Shown: piece after piece, positions 25,901 to 33,455 of the stretch
Position numbering within the stretch: position 1 is the first letter of the stretch
How the letters are laid out: each line of letters starts with the position of its first letter
From: Cytobacillus firmus DS1
GTDB lineage: Bacteria > Bacillota > Bacilli > Bacillales > Cytobacillaceae
NCBI RefSeq assembly: GCF_000565285.1
Contig: NZ_APVL01000001.1
Coordinates: forward strand, 372,001-436,000
DNA: 64,000 nt
Reading direction: 5' to 3'
The notes under the pieces: model-generated
Database searches by the model: none
What the model was told of the DNA's origin: nothing
What the model saw: the letters and a program-made list of their open reading frames with translations, nothing else
Made by a program: the position numbers and the translations under genes

Positions 25901-27004
25901 ATGGGGATTAAAAAGAAAATTGGTTTAGGGGTCGCATCTGCGGCACTCGGTATTTCACTTGTTGGAGGAGGGACTTGGGCAGCGTTTAATGATGTGGAAA
26001 CGTTAAGTGCTAGTTATGCGGCAGGTAAATTGGATTTAACAGCTGCAGATACTACTTCCACGGGAATTAATTTATCCAACTTAAAACCAGGAGATGTCTT
26101 CCAAAAAGAATTTGAATTAGATAATGTCGGTACATTAGCAATTAAAGATGTTCTGTTGAAGTTAACTCATAGTAATTTTGTAGATTATGTGGGTGGAGAC
26201 GATACCGATATCTGGGGTAAAAACTCAGCAGCAGATTTCCTTAGACAGTTTACCATTACTGTTATATCCAGTGGTACTGAAGGAGGTAACGGTTACAGTA
26301 AAGATATAGTGAAGGATGTAAATTTATTTGACTTTATAGAAATGACTGCTGGAAAAGGTGTGCCGCCAAATGCTGGATCAGTAGATTCAAACTACTATGA
26401 TGCTGAATCGGGGAGAATAAATGTAATCACAAAGACAGGTGCAGACCAAAGTTATCATGGTCTTCCAGTAAATCCTGATGATAAAGATAAGGTATTATTC
26501 ACTATTAAATTTGAAGATATCGATGATAAAGATAATAAAGGCAGACAAATTCAAAATAAATATCAGGGTGATAGCATTACACTTGACTTTAACTTTGAAG
26601 CTCGTCAGTGGGGTGGCTTGACGATTGAAGAATCTCATGTTGACGAAGATGGTTATATCTCAGAGAATGAGAAGTCTCACAGTGAAGATGGAGCTGCTGT
26701 AAATCCTGGAGATGATGAGGAGCCTGGAGATGGTGGTGGGGACCCGACACCTGAAGTAACACTTACAGGTGTAGAGGTAGATGACGATTGGTCCACATAT
26801 ACAGAATGGTTCCAGAAAAAATACAAAGTAACTGCTACAGCAACATTCACATTCAGCGATGGAACTGTACTATCTGACACGAAATCTAAGAATAGCAATG
26901 CAAATAAACACGGTGAAACATTTACATTTAGTGTAAATCACCCAGTGACTGGAGAAGTAATTACTGAAACGAGAACTGTAAAATGGCCTGATGGTGGAGA
27001 GTAA
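25901..27004 (+). CDS. tasA: TasA-type amyloid matrix protein with an extra C-terminal domain
   Basis: A 367-residue secreted protein. Residues 1-28 are a signal peptide (MGIKKKIGLGVASAALGISL); residues 29-265 match the TasA/CalY (camelysin) fold, with LSNLKPGDVFQKEFELDNVG and ITLDFNFEARQ. B. subtilis TasA ends near residue 261; here an acidic Gly/Pro linker (about 265-285) is followed by about 80 residues (EVTLTGVEVDDDWSTYTEWF...) that look like a small beta-sandwich. TasA forms biofilm fibres after SipW cleavage. Start ATG 25901 follows TGAGGAGG. A short CCTCG/CGAGG hairpin lies in the gap after sipW. Confidence 0.92.
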   Translation: MGIKKKIGLGVASAALGISLVGGGTWAAFNDVETLSASYAAGKLDLTAADTTSTGINLSNLKPGDVFQKEFELDNVGTLAIKDVLLKLTHSNFVDYVGGDDTDIWGKNSAADFLRQFTITVISSGTEGGNGYSKDIVKDVNLFDFIEMTAGKGVPPNAGSVDSNYYDAESGRINVITKTGADQSYHGLPVNPDDKDKVLFTIKFEDIDDKDNKGRQIQNKYQGDSITLDFNFEARQWGGLTIEESHVDEDGYISENEKSHSEDGAAVNPGDDEEPGDGGGDPTPEVTLTGVEVDDDWSTYTEWFQKKYKVTATATFTFSDGTVLSDTKSKNSNANKHGETFTFSVNHPVTGEVITETRTVKWPDGGE

Positions 27005-27018
27005 AAACATAATAAGAA

Positions 27019-27049
27019 AGGCGGTAGGAGGATTCTCCTCCGCTTTTTC
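27019..27049 (+). terminator. Terminator of tapA-sipW-tasA
   Basis: GCGG-TA-GGAG-GATT-CTCC-TCCGC hairpin followed by TTTTTC. Confidence 0.7.
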
Positions 27050-27106
27050 TAGCTGATTTCCCAAAAAAGCTGAGATGTATAAAATGATTTTATGAGAGGA
27101 AATTAG

Positions 27107-27965
27107 ATGAAATCAAAAAAATTATTTCTCACAGCCATTTTTGCTTTAATTATTATTTTTTCAAATTCAAATATTGTTCTTGGTAACACCCAAAATCAGC
27201 TAGATATTGAAGCTATCCCAGAGGGGTTTTTATTTAACCTTTCAAACTTAAAACCAGGTGATCGCGCCATTAAAAGACTTACGGTTCTAAATTTAGGCAG
27301 CAGAAGACTTTGCTTATAATACAACAGCTAAATTTTTGGGAGGATCAGAGACGCTCTATAATCAATTTCTGCTTGTAATCAGAGATTCTGATGAAATTTT
27401 ACATTCTGGAAAGTTAAAGGATTTCCATGGATTGTCTCCAAGGTTTTTAAAATCAAAGAACCAAGAGGATTTAGAGTTTCAAGTTGAATTCCCTTATGAG
27501 CTTGGAAATGAGTATCAGGGATTAGGATTCGAAGTAGAGTTTAAGTTTATAGTAGAAGATAATACGCCAACTCCAGACCCAGATCCAGACCCAGATCCAG
27601 ACCCAGACCCAGACCCAGACCCAGACCCAGACCCAGATCCAGACCCAGACCCAGATCCAGATCCAGACCCAGATCCAGATCCAGACCCAGATCCAGATCC
27701 AGACCCAGATCCAGATCCAGATCCAGATCCAGACCCAGACCCAGACCCAGACCCAGACCCAGACCCTGATGAAAATGATAGCGGCAATCCGCTGCTTCCA
27801 CAGCGCCCAATCACGGATGAGGATTTAAAAAAGCCTGTAAAAGGTCAAATTTTACCTGCAACAGCTACAAACCTGTATAACAGTCTACTGATTGGAGGCA
27901 TATTGCTGATAGGTGGAATAGTATTATTTTTTATACAGAAAAGAAAAAGAGAAGATGAGTCTTGA
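27107..27965 (+). pseudogene. TasA-related surface protein with Asp-Pro repeat and LPATA sorting signal, frameshifted
   Basis: Two frames make one protein: 27107-27319 encodes a signal peptide (KKLFLTAIFALIIIFSNSN) and a TasA-like start (LFNLSNLKPGDRAIKRLTVL), then a one-base shift near 27298-27305 moves to the frame ending at 27965, which continues AEDFAYNTTAKFLGGSETLY. The mature part has a TasA-like domain, 32 consecutive Asp-Pro units (27576-27767), LPATA, a membrane helix and a KRKR tail: a classical sortase substrate. NLSNLKPGD is shared with TasA of the same locus. The break may be a true mutation, a slippage/phase event or a sequencing error at GGCAGCAGAAG. I infer a wall anchor for TasA fibres. 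Confidence 0.75.
27576..27767 (+). repeat. Hexanucleotide repeat coding 32 Asp-Pro units
   Basis: Thirty-two tandem hexamers (GACCCA or GATCCA) give a rigid Asp-Pro stalk that would span the cell wall. The array is prone to slippage by whole units without changing frame. Confidence 0.9.
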
Positions 27966-27970
27966 CCTTG

Positions 27971-28339
27971 ATGGATTCGAATTATCAAGGTCTAGATTTC
28001 TTATATGCTTCCTCTAGAGATTATAAAGTGGTGAACTTATTGAAAGGATTATTTTTATACCTGTCTTTTTTAAATTTTATAGATGGGACATTTACTTTTT
28101 TAGGTCTTCAATTTTCCATTATTGAAGAAAGAAACCCCTTAATGGCCTATCTTTTCATTTTGGATCCAATAGTATTCCTTGCTTTAAAAATTAGCCTCTC
28201 AATTCTACTATGTATATTTCCATTGATTAATTTTATCCCTTCATATTCAATTGTAAAAGTTCTAATTCTAGGTGCCTCTGCATTATACACATTTGTTTGT
28301 TTCATACATTTTATCTGGATTATTGAGCTGATTACATAA
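27971..28339 (+). CDS. DUF5658-like membrane protein
   Basis: A protein of about 122 residues with four predicted helices (about 20-42, 50-60, 63-85, 95-118). The arrangement FIDGTFTFLGLQFSIIEERNPLM is typical of DUF5658 proteins. ATG 27971 lies just after the end of the LPATA gene; a TTG at 27962 overlapping that stop is an alternative. It is translated with the surface-protein gene. Function unknown. Confidence 0.65.
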   Translation: MDSNYQGLDFLYASSRDYKVVNLLKGLFLYLSFLNFIDGTFTFLGLQFSIIEERNPLMAYLFILDPIVFLALKISLSILLCIFPLINFIPSYSIVKVLILGASALYTFVCFIHFIWIIELIT

Positions 28340-28410
28340 TAGCCAAAATGAAGCATCAAGTAAGGATTTCATAAATAATATATGAAAAATAAAATACCAA
28401 GGGGTGTCCC

Positions 28411-28662
28411 ATGTACCAAAAAAACTGTACGAAATGCCATAACCCATCTTTCAGCAGCACTGAAATCGGAGAGTGGCTGTGCCCGGTTTGCGGAAATGAT
28501 TTGACGAATGAAACTTTTCTTGATGCAATGACACGGGAACCGGTCCATATTATCTATAAGAAAAAGAAAATTTCGCACACATATTCTCTGCAGGAAATTA
28601 ATAAGAATTATAGGAAAAGAATCGGCCATTCTTACTATTCTAAACAGAGAACAATTAACTGA
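28411..28662 (+). CDS. Small zinc-ribbon-like protein
   Basis: An 83-residue basic protein with two CxxC pairs (CTKCHNPSF and CPVCGNDL) forming one likely zinc ribbon, followed by a Lys/Tyr-rich tail. ATG 28411 follows AAGGGGTG. It lies between the matrix genes and the sinI leader. I do not recognise the family. Confidence 0.6.
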   Translation: MYQKNCTKCHNPSFSSTEIGEWLCPVCGNDLTNETFLDAMTREPVHIIYKKKKISHTYSLQEINKNYRKRIGHSYYSKQRTIN

Positions 28663-28686
28663 TAAGTGAGGTTTTTGAGAGATTCT

Positions 28687-28693
28687 TGTCGAA
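28687..28693 (+). promoter_or_regulatory. Spo0A box upstream of sinI
   Basis: TGTCGAA is a perfect 0A box, about 110 bases upstream of the sinI riboswitch and 240 bases upstream of the sinI start. In B. subtilis sinI transcription is activated by phosphorylated Spo0A. Confidence 0.5.
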
Positions 28694-28796
28694 AAATAAA
28701 TAAATTTAATATTAAAATAATTAATTATATTTACAAAAAAAGACACCATTAGCAATACGCCCATAGTAGAATACATCTATGGAAAATATTTCTTTG

Positions 28797-28908
28797 AGCC
28801 GATAGGCGCAGAAAAAGGCAAACTCATTGAAAAATGAGGACGCAAAGTCACAGGTCTAAGGTATTGGGAATAATACTACGATGGCTGGATTGCCTGGAAT
28901 ACGATACG
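28797..28908 (+). promoter_or_regulatory. Cyclic-di-GMP-I (GEMM-I) riboswitch upstream of sinI
   Basis: The region carries the conserved GEMM-I landmarks in order: GGCAAAC (28817-28823), a CTCATT-GAAAA-ATGAG stem with tetraloop, GGACGCAAAGTC, the CAGGTCTAAGG segment, a variable stem, and GATGGCTGGATTGCC at the 3' end. Twenty bases after it comes the GGGGGG ribosome binding site of sinI. A GGAATACG/CGTATCC hairpin lies between aptamer and ribosome binding site; no T tract is seen, so control of translation initiation is more likely than termination. Confidence 0.85.
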
Positions 28909-28927
28909 TATCCTGGGGGGAAGAATT

Positions 28928-29074
28928 TTGACAGAGCAAAATATTAAGGTCGAAGAAATTGATTTGGAGTGGCTGCAGTTAATTATGGAAGCAAGAAACT
29001 TAGGCCTGCAAAAGGAAGAAATTAGAGAGTTTTTACATAATAACAGAGCCAAAGAGGTTCTGATCGAAACTTAA
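28928..29074 (+). CDS. sinI: SinI anti-repressor
   Basis: A 48-residue protein starting at TTG 28928 after GGGGGGAAG. Residues 11-40 (EIDLEWLQLIMEARNLGLQK..) match the SinI helix-turn-helix that forms a heterodimer with SinR and frees matrix promoters. It is shorter than B. subtilis SinI (57 residues), lacking its tail. Its leader contains a c-di-GMP riboswitch and a 0A box lies upstream, so two signalling inputs meet at this gene. It faces sinR instead of preceding it in the same direction. Confidence 0.9.
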   Translation: MTEQNIKVEEIDLEWLQLIMEARNLGLQKEEIREFLHNNRAKEVLIET

Positions 29075-29106
29075 ATATCCGGTATTGCTAAGTATTTCTG
29101 TTAGAG

Positions 29107-29138
29107 GCATCTCTAAATGGAAATGCTTTTTATTTTGC
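29107..29138 (+). terminator. Terminator of sinI
   Basis: GGCAT...ATGC with TTTTTATTTT following. Confidence 0.6.
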
Positions 29139-29174
29139 CAAAAAAATAAGCCCGTGCATCCAGGCTCATTGCAA

Positions 29175-29498
29175 TTATGATTTTTGTCCGCTTTTCCACT
29201 TATTAAAATCCAAAAACTCCCGAAATTGCTCCTTGGAAACCCCAGACTCCATCGCTTCCTTCACAATTTTCATCCATTCTGAATCCAGATCTTCCTTGTT
29301 GATCTGCTCATGGATCAAATGGTCCACAGGAACATTCAGGACACCTGCGATTTTTTCAAGAAATTGAATCGATGGGTTGGTTTGCAGGTTGCGCTCAAGT
29401 GAGCTTAAGTATGATTTTGCTACACCGGCCTGGTCTGCAAGCTCGGATAAGGACATTTTCTTTTCCTGGCGAAGTTTTTTTACACGATCACCGATCAT
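29175..29498 (-). CDS. sinR: Biofilm master repressor SinR
   Basis: A 107-residue repressor closely matching B. subtilis SinR: MIGDRVKKLRQEKKMSLSEL, the recognition helix AGVAKSYLSSLERNLQTNPS and the C-terminal dimerisation region LDSEWMKIVKEAMESGVSKE. It represses matrix operons and is titrated by SinI. ATG 29498 gives the conserved start; four upstream codons from a GTG are possible. A GAAC-N5-GTTC repeat lies upstream, suggesting autoregulation or cross-control by the paralog at 23820. Confidence 0.95.
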   Translation of the reverse strand: MIGDRVKKLRQEKKMSLSELADQAGVAKSYLSSLERNLQTNPSIQFLEKIAGVLNVPVDHLIHEQINKEDLDSEWMKIVKEAMESGVSKEQFREFLDFNKWKSGQKS

Positions 29499-29559
29499 CG
29501 TATACCACACACCTTATTTTGTATGTAATAGGATTATATCATAATCAGTTCCATATTAA

Positions 29560-29572
29560 GAACGTTTTGTTC
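29560..29572. promoter_or_regulatory. Candidate SinR-family operator upstream of sinR
   Basis: GAAC-GTTTT-GTTC inverted repeat about 60 bases upstream of sinR, the same arrangement as at 24211-24223. Confidence 0.45.
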
Positions 29573-29676
29573 AATATTATTATCATCATACCACAGTGTC
29601 AACCGATTTAAATAGATAGTTATCACAGTTTTATAAAAATATATCTTTTGTCGCTCTCAAAAAGTAATGCTCCGCG

Positions 29677-30735
29677 TCATAAGACGGGAGCATTTTGCTT
29701 CTCGATTATTTGAATTACCTGCTGTGCAGCTGCTTCCACATCATCGGCATTCACATGGTGGAATTCGCCCTCATAGTCATGCTGTTTAAAAGCATAGCGC
29801 GGATCGTAATAGTGTTCTAATAAAAGCTTGATAAATAGCCCGTAGTTCTCAGCTTCAACTGATTCATCCAGCTGCTCGCGGATTTCAGTATCCTTCAGAC
29901 GTTTTTTAATAAACATGAGACTTTCATCCACTTTCGGCTTGAACCATTCTTCTTTTTGATATGGTTCCACATAGTCCCTCAGAATACGCTGTACACGGGA
30001 TTCTATGCTGGCAAACATATCAATGTGGATTGCGGTTTTCTTAGTATCAAGCAGCTCGTCCGGCTGAACCACCTTGCCTATTCGTTTGCTTTCGGCTTCC
30101 ATAATAATATAAGGGGAACCTTTAACCTCAGAAAGGGCTTGATACAAAAGTGCATCAAATGTTTTCTGTGTGCTGCCATCCCCCATGCCAAATGAACCGA
30201 AAATCGAACCGCGATGGCCTGCCATTTCTTCCAGGTCAATAACAGGGTAGCCTTTTTCGCTTAACACCTTAAGCACATCCGTTTTCCCGACGCCGGTCAT
30301 TCCATGCAGCACAACTGCTTTTTCAGGAATCAGGCTTGCTGTGTTTTCCAGAATATATTGACGGTACGCTCTATAGCCCCCAATTAAACGGGGGATTGAA
30401 ACGCCCGCATATGTGATAAAAGTAGTAACCGCTTTGCTGCGCATTCCGCCCCGCCAGCAGTATATGACAGGCTGTAAGCCATCATTTTTCAGGTCTCTGA
30501 TTTTCTGCATCATGGATGGAATTTTAGGTGAAACGATTTCCATCGCTCTCCACTTAGCCGCATCAGATCCTTCTTTCTTATATAGTGTTCCGATTTCCAC
30601 ACGTTCTTCATTAGTGAACAGCGGCACATTGACAGCACCGGGAATGCTGCACTCCTCAAATTCAATTGGAGACCTGACATCGACCGGAACTGCGTTTTCC
30701 ATTTGGATATATTGTTCGACTGCTATTTCTCTCAT
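29677..30735 (-). CDS. mnmH: tRNA 2-selenouridine synthase MnmH (SelU)
   Basis: A 352-residue enzyme that replaces the sulfur of 2-thiouridine at the tRNA wobble base by selenium, using selenophosphate from SelD and a geranylated intermediate. The N-terminal rhodanese domain has its Cys-93 in VIYCWRGGMRS; a P-loop GMTGVGKT starts at residue 145; GTLYKKEGSDAAKWRA and GGYRAYR are family signatures. B. subtilis lacks this gene, so its presence implies a selenium trait and a selD gene elsewhere. A family-3 structured repeat fills its 5' leader, ending about 20 bases before the ATG. Confidence 0.95.
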   Translation of the reverse strand: MREIAVEQYIQMENAVPVDVRSPIEFEECSIPGAVNVPLFTNEERVEIGTLYKKEGSDAAKWRAMEIVSPKIPSMMQKIRDLKNDGLQPVIYCWRGGMRSKAVTTFITYAGVSIPRLIGGYRAYRQYILENTASLIPEKAVVLHGMTGVGKTDVLKVLSEKGYPVIDLEEMAGHRGSIFGSFGMGDGSTQKTFDALLYQALSEVKGSPYIIMEAESKRIGKVVQPDELLDTKKTAIHIDMFASIESRVQRILRDYVEPYQKEEWFKPKVDESLMFIKKRLKDTEIREQLDESVEAENYGLFIKLLLEHYYDPRYAFKQHDYEGEFHHVNADDVEAAAQQVIQIIEKQNAPVL

Positions 30736-30755
30736 TTTATTGCCTCCAAAAAATA

Positions 30756-30902
30756 AAAGTGAAACTCCAATCAGTGGGGGTTTTTCCGCTGATTGGTTAG
30801 TTGAACTAATCGGGCCTTACGGGCAGTTTCGGCCCCGGTTATTCAACTTTGAATTCTACTGCAGTTTTAAGTGGGGATCTTACTGCCCGTTAGACTGCGA
30901 TA
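30756..30902 (-). repeat. Family-3 structured repeat, copy B
   Basis: Inverted copy of 10622-10773. On the minus strand it begins TATCGCAGTCTAACGGGCAG and ends GGAGTTTCACTTTTA. Both hairpins are kept though sequences inside changed: ACGGGCAGT pairs with ACTGCCCGT, and CCAATCAGCGG pairs with CCACTGATTGG across a changed loop. It lies in the presumed 5' untranslated region of mnmH, in the same orientation as the gene. The remaining bases up to 31108 show no other feature. Confidence 0.8.
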
Positions 30903-31108
30903 TTGCTATATATCTCCCTATCAGGAACGGTAATTAATTTGACTCTCTCTATTATACAGGATTTTGAAATTATAGGTGTCTATCACAATCATACTCCTAT
31001 TTTCAAAAGTTTGTTCTTATAATTTTTTCCAGACATTGTAATATCAGCATATCCATTGGTTTTGCTTTTTAAAAAGGAGGTTAAATAAAAGGCAAAGGTG
31101 GTGGAAAC

Positions 31109-32410
31109 ATGTCCTTGAATACAGAGGTTGCAATTGTGGGCGGAGGAATTGGCGGTTTGACGCTCGGGTTGAAGCTGGCTCAAGCCAATATTGAGGTCAC
31201 CGTATTCGAGAAGCTGGATGCCCCCTCTTCCGTTTATAAGGGAGAGCTTCTGCAGCCGAAGAGCCTGAAAATTTTTAAACGGCTGGATGCTTTGGATGTA
31301 ATCTGTGAGAATGGCTTTTCATTTTCCCGAATTGCGTTTGAGGAAGGGGAAAAAGAGTTTAGCATGGATTACAGCATCCTTCCGGGAGATTATAAATACG
31401 CGCTTATGATCGAGCATGAAAAGCTTAAAGGAATCCTTCTGAATCAGGCGCTTCAATATCCAAACTTCCATTATCTGTCAGGTTCCCTCGCGAAAGGTTA
31501 TGACAATGGCGAATTAATGGTTGAGCGGAAGGATTTAAAGGAGCAGCTGACAGTGAAGGCTGACTTTTTTATAGGCGCTGAAGGAAGAAACTCCATTACC
31601 AGAAAAGAAATGAACAGCAAAATTAAAAAGATTGAGTACAATCATCAATTTTTAACTGTCACCTTCCCACGGCCACAATCATTGGAGGAAGGGAAAATCA
31701 TCTCTAAGGATGAGCGGTTCCTCGGATTATTTCCGCTGCCGGATGCGAAAGTACGGTCTGTCTATTTAATTCCGGAGGGCACGTATAAGGAGCATCTCAA
31801 AAAAGGAATTCACTATTTCCATAAAAATTATTTAGAGCTTTTTCCTGAATTGGAAGGGTATGTGACCAGACTGAAAAACTGGAGGGATATTCAGCTGATG
31901 ATTCCGACAGCCTTTTATGCAGATAAATATGTGGCTGGAAAGCTTGCTATCCTTGGCGATGCAGCCCATACGGTGCACCCGATGGCAGGGGAAGGCATGA
32001 ATATGGCGATTCAGGATGCGGATGTGCTAGGGGAATTGCTTGCAGAGATGTATACGAGGGGAAGAATTTTGCCGGACAAGCTTAAATGGTATGAAAAAGT
32101 CAGGAAGCCACGCGCTGAAAATATGATCAGCCTAAGCCATTTATCCGCCATAGCCTATTCCTATTCCAATCGGGTTATTACAGGAATACGCCGCAAAGGG
32201 CTGAAGCAGATCGAAAGAGATAAAACCCTGCAATATAAGCAAATGCTTAATGTTTCAGGTCTTGGATATTGGTCAGAGAGCCTTTGGGACCGATTGATTC
32301 AGGCAGGAATGCTGCCGGCAAGAGAAACAGAACTATCAGCTGCCGATAAAAGCCATTATTTTTATACAGAAAAAGACGACTATCCCTGGAAGAAGGTTGA
32401 ACAGCCATGA
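31109..32410 (+). CDS. FAD-dependent monooxygenase
   Basis: A 433-residue flavoprotein of the PF01494/UbiH-like hydroxylase group. The N-terminal dinucleotide fold GGGIGGLTLGLKLAQ, a middle NAD(P)H/FAD element around FIGAEGRNS and the GDAAHTVHPMAGEGMNMAIQDA motif that binds the FAD ribityl chain are all intact. It overlaps the following methyltransferase gene by four bases (ATGA), which suggests a hydroxylation-methylation pair acting on an aromatic or quinone compound. The substrate is not readable. AAAGGTGG precedes the ATG. Confidence 0.87.
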   Translation: MSLNTEVAIVGGGIGGLTLGLKLAQANIEVTVFEKLDAPSSVYKGELLQPKSLKIFKRLDALDVICENGFSFSRIAFEEGEKEFSMDYSILPGDYKYALMIEHEKLKGILLNQALQYPNFHYLSGSLAKGYDNGELMVERKDLKEQLTVKADFFIGAEGRNSITRKEMNSKIKKIEYNHQFLTVTFPRPQSLEEGKIISKDERFLGLFPLPDAKVRSVYLIPEGTYKEHLKKGIHYFHKNYLELFPELEGYVTRLKNWRDIQLMIPTAFYADKYVAGKLAILGDAAHTVHPMAGEGMNMAIQDADVLGELLAEMYTRGRILPDKLKWYEKVRKPRAENMISLSHLSAIAYSYSNRVITGIRRKGLKQIERDKTLQYKQMLNVSGLGYWSESLWDRLIQAGMLPARETELSAADKSHYFYTEKDDYPWKKVEQP

Positions 32411-33396
32411 TAAATGAATATGTGAGATTACTAAAAGCACGAAATTGGATGAAAAAGAACCAGCCGTTTTTATACAGCTGGCATGCATACGTGGGCTTTG
32501 AGCTGGACTTATTTTCACAATTCCGCAGCTGGAGAACGGTAAAAGAGGTGGCCTCAAGCAGAAATCTTCAGGAGGAGCTGCTTTTAAGGTGGGTGGAGGT
32601 GGGGCTTTCGATCCGCCATTTGAAAAAGAAGGGGAAGGATAAAATCAAGACAGCATCTAAATTCAGCCTTCCGTCCACGCCGAAAAACCCCCGTTCCACA
32701 GGAATCATCCTGAAGGAAATGATGGAATTGCATATCCCGACTTTACTCTCTTATCCAGAACTGCTCCGTTCCAATAAGAAGAACACTTTTGACCATGAAG
32801 AGCATGGACCGACTGTCGCGAGAACTTCATCACTGCTTGAATAGCTTGCACTTCCGCGGCTTATGAAAACCATTAAGAAAAACAAAATGGAAAGAATTAT
32901 CGACATTGGCTGCGGGGAAGGCGGCTATTTAAGCAGAATCAGCCAGAAGTTCCCCCATGCAAAACTGGCGGGAATTGAAATTAATGAAGACGTCGCAGAA
33001 TCAGCCCGAACCAATTGCAAAGACATTCCCAACATTAATATTGTGACAGCAGATGTTCATGAATACTCACCTGATCATCAGGCTGATTTAATTATGGTCA
33101 ACAACCTGCTGCACTATATCCAGCCGGAGGATCGCAAGCAGCTCTTATCCCGATTGAAAAGCTGGCTTAGCCGGAAAGGATCCATTACCATTATCACACC
33201 CATTCTTCATTCAAAGAAAGGAGAGGAGTTTTCAAGTGTGTTTAACAGCTTCTTTTCTGCCTTTGAAAATCTATATCCAACGCCGACTGAGGAGGATATC
33301 CACCGTCTCGCTAAAGAGCTGAAGCTGAGAGTGAAAACCTTCAAGCCTGTCGTAACTGAAGGCGGCTGGTATTTTATCCAGCTGTCCAACCGATAA
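32407..33396 (+). pseudogene. SAM-dependent methyltransferase interrupted by an in-frame amber codon
   Basis: A 329-codon frame with a single TAG at 32842-32844. The first 145 codons form a winged-helix-like dimerisation domain; after the TAG the same frame continues LALPRLMK and the SAM-binding domain (IIDIGCGEGGYLSRI, ADLIMVNNLLHYIQ). Both halves are needed for activity. A CAG-to-TAG change would explain the stop; the downstream ATG at 32863 has no good ribosome binding site. It is coupled to the flavin monooxygenase gene. I read it as a recent nonsense mutation or a sequencing error. Confidence 0.75.
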
Positions 33397-33455
33397 TTCA
33401 AAGCAAGCCCGTTTAATGGTAGAATGGTGTTAACTTGACTGAAATGGTGATTGAA

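Noticed and set aside
27576..27767. Possible CRISPR-like array
   Set aside because: The period is six bases without spacers, in coding sequence; it is a peptide repeat.
27515..27814. Gly-Ser and Gly-Leu repeat frames on the minus strand
   Set aside because: They are the reverse of the Asp-Pro hexamer array.
28369..28776. 135-codon minus-strand frame across the zinc-ribbon gene
   Set aside because: It is antisense to a better-supported gene and enters the sinI regulatory region.
32842..32844. TAG read as pyrrolysine
   Set aside because: Pyrrolysine decoding is not expected in this lineage, the site is not a methylamine methyltransferase site, and a CAG-to-TAG change is simpler.
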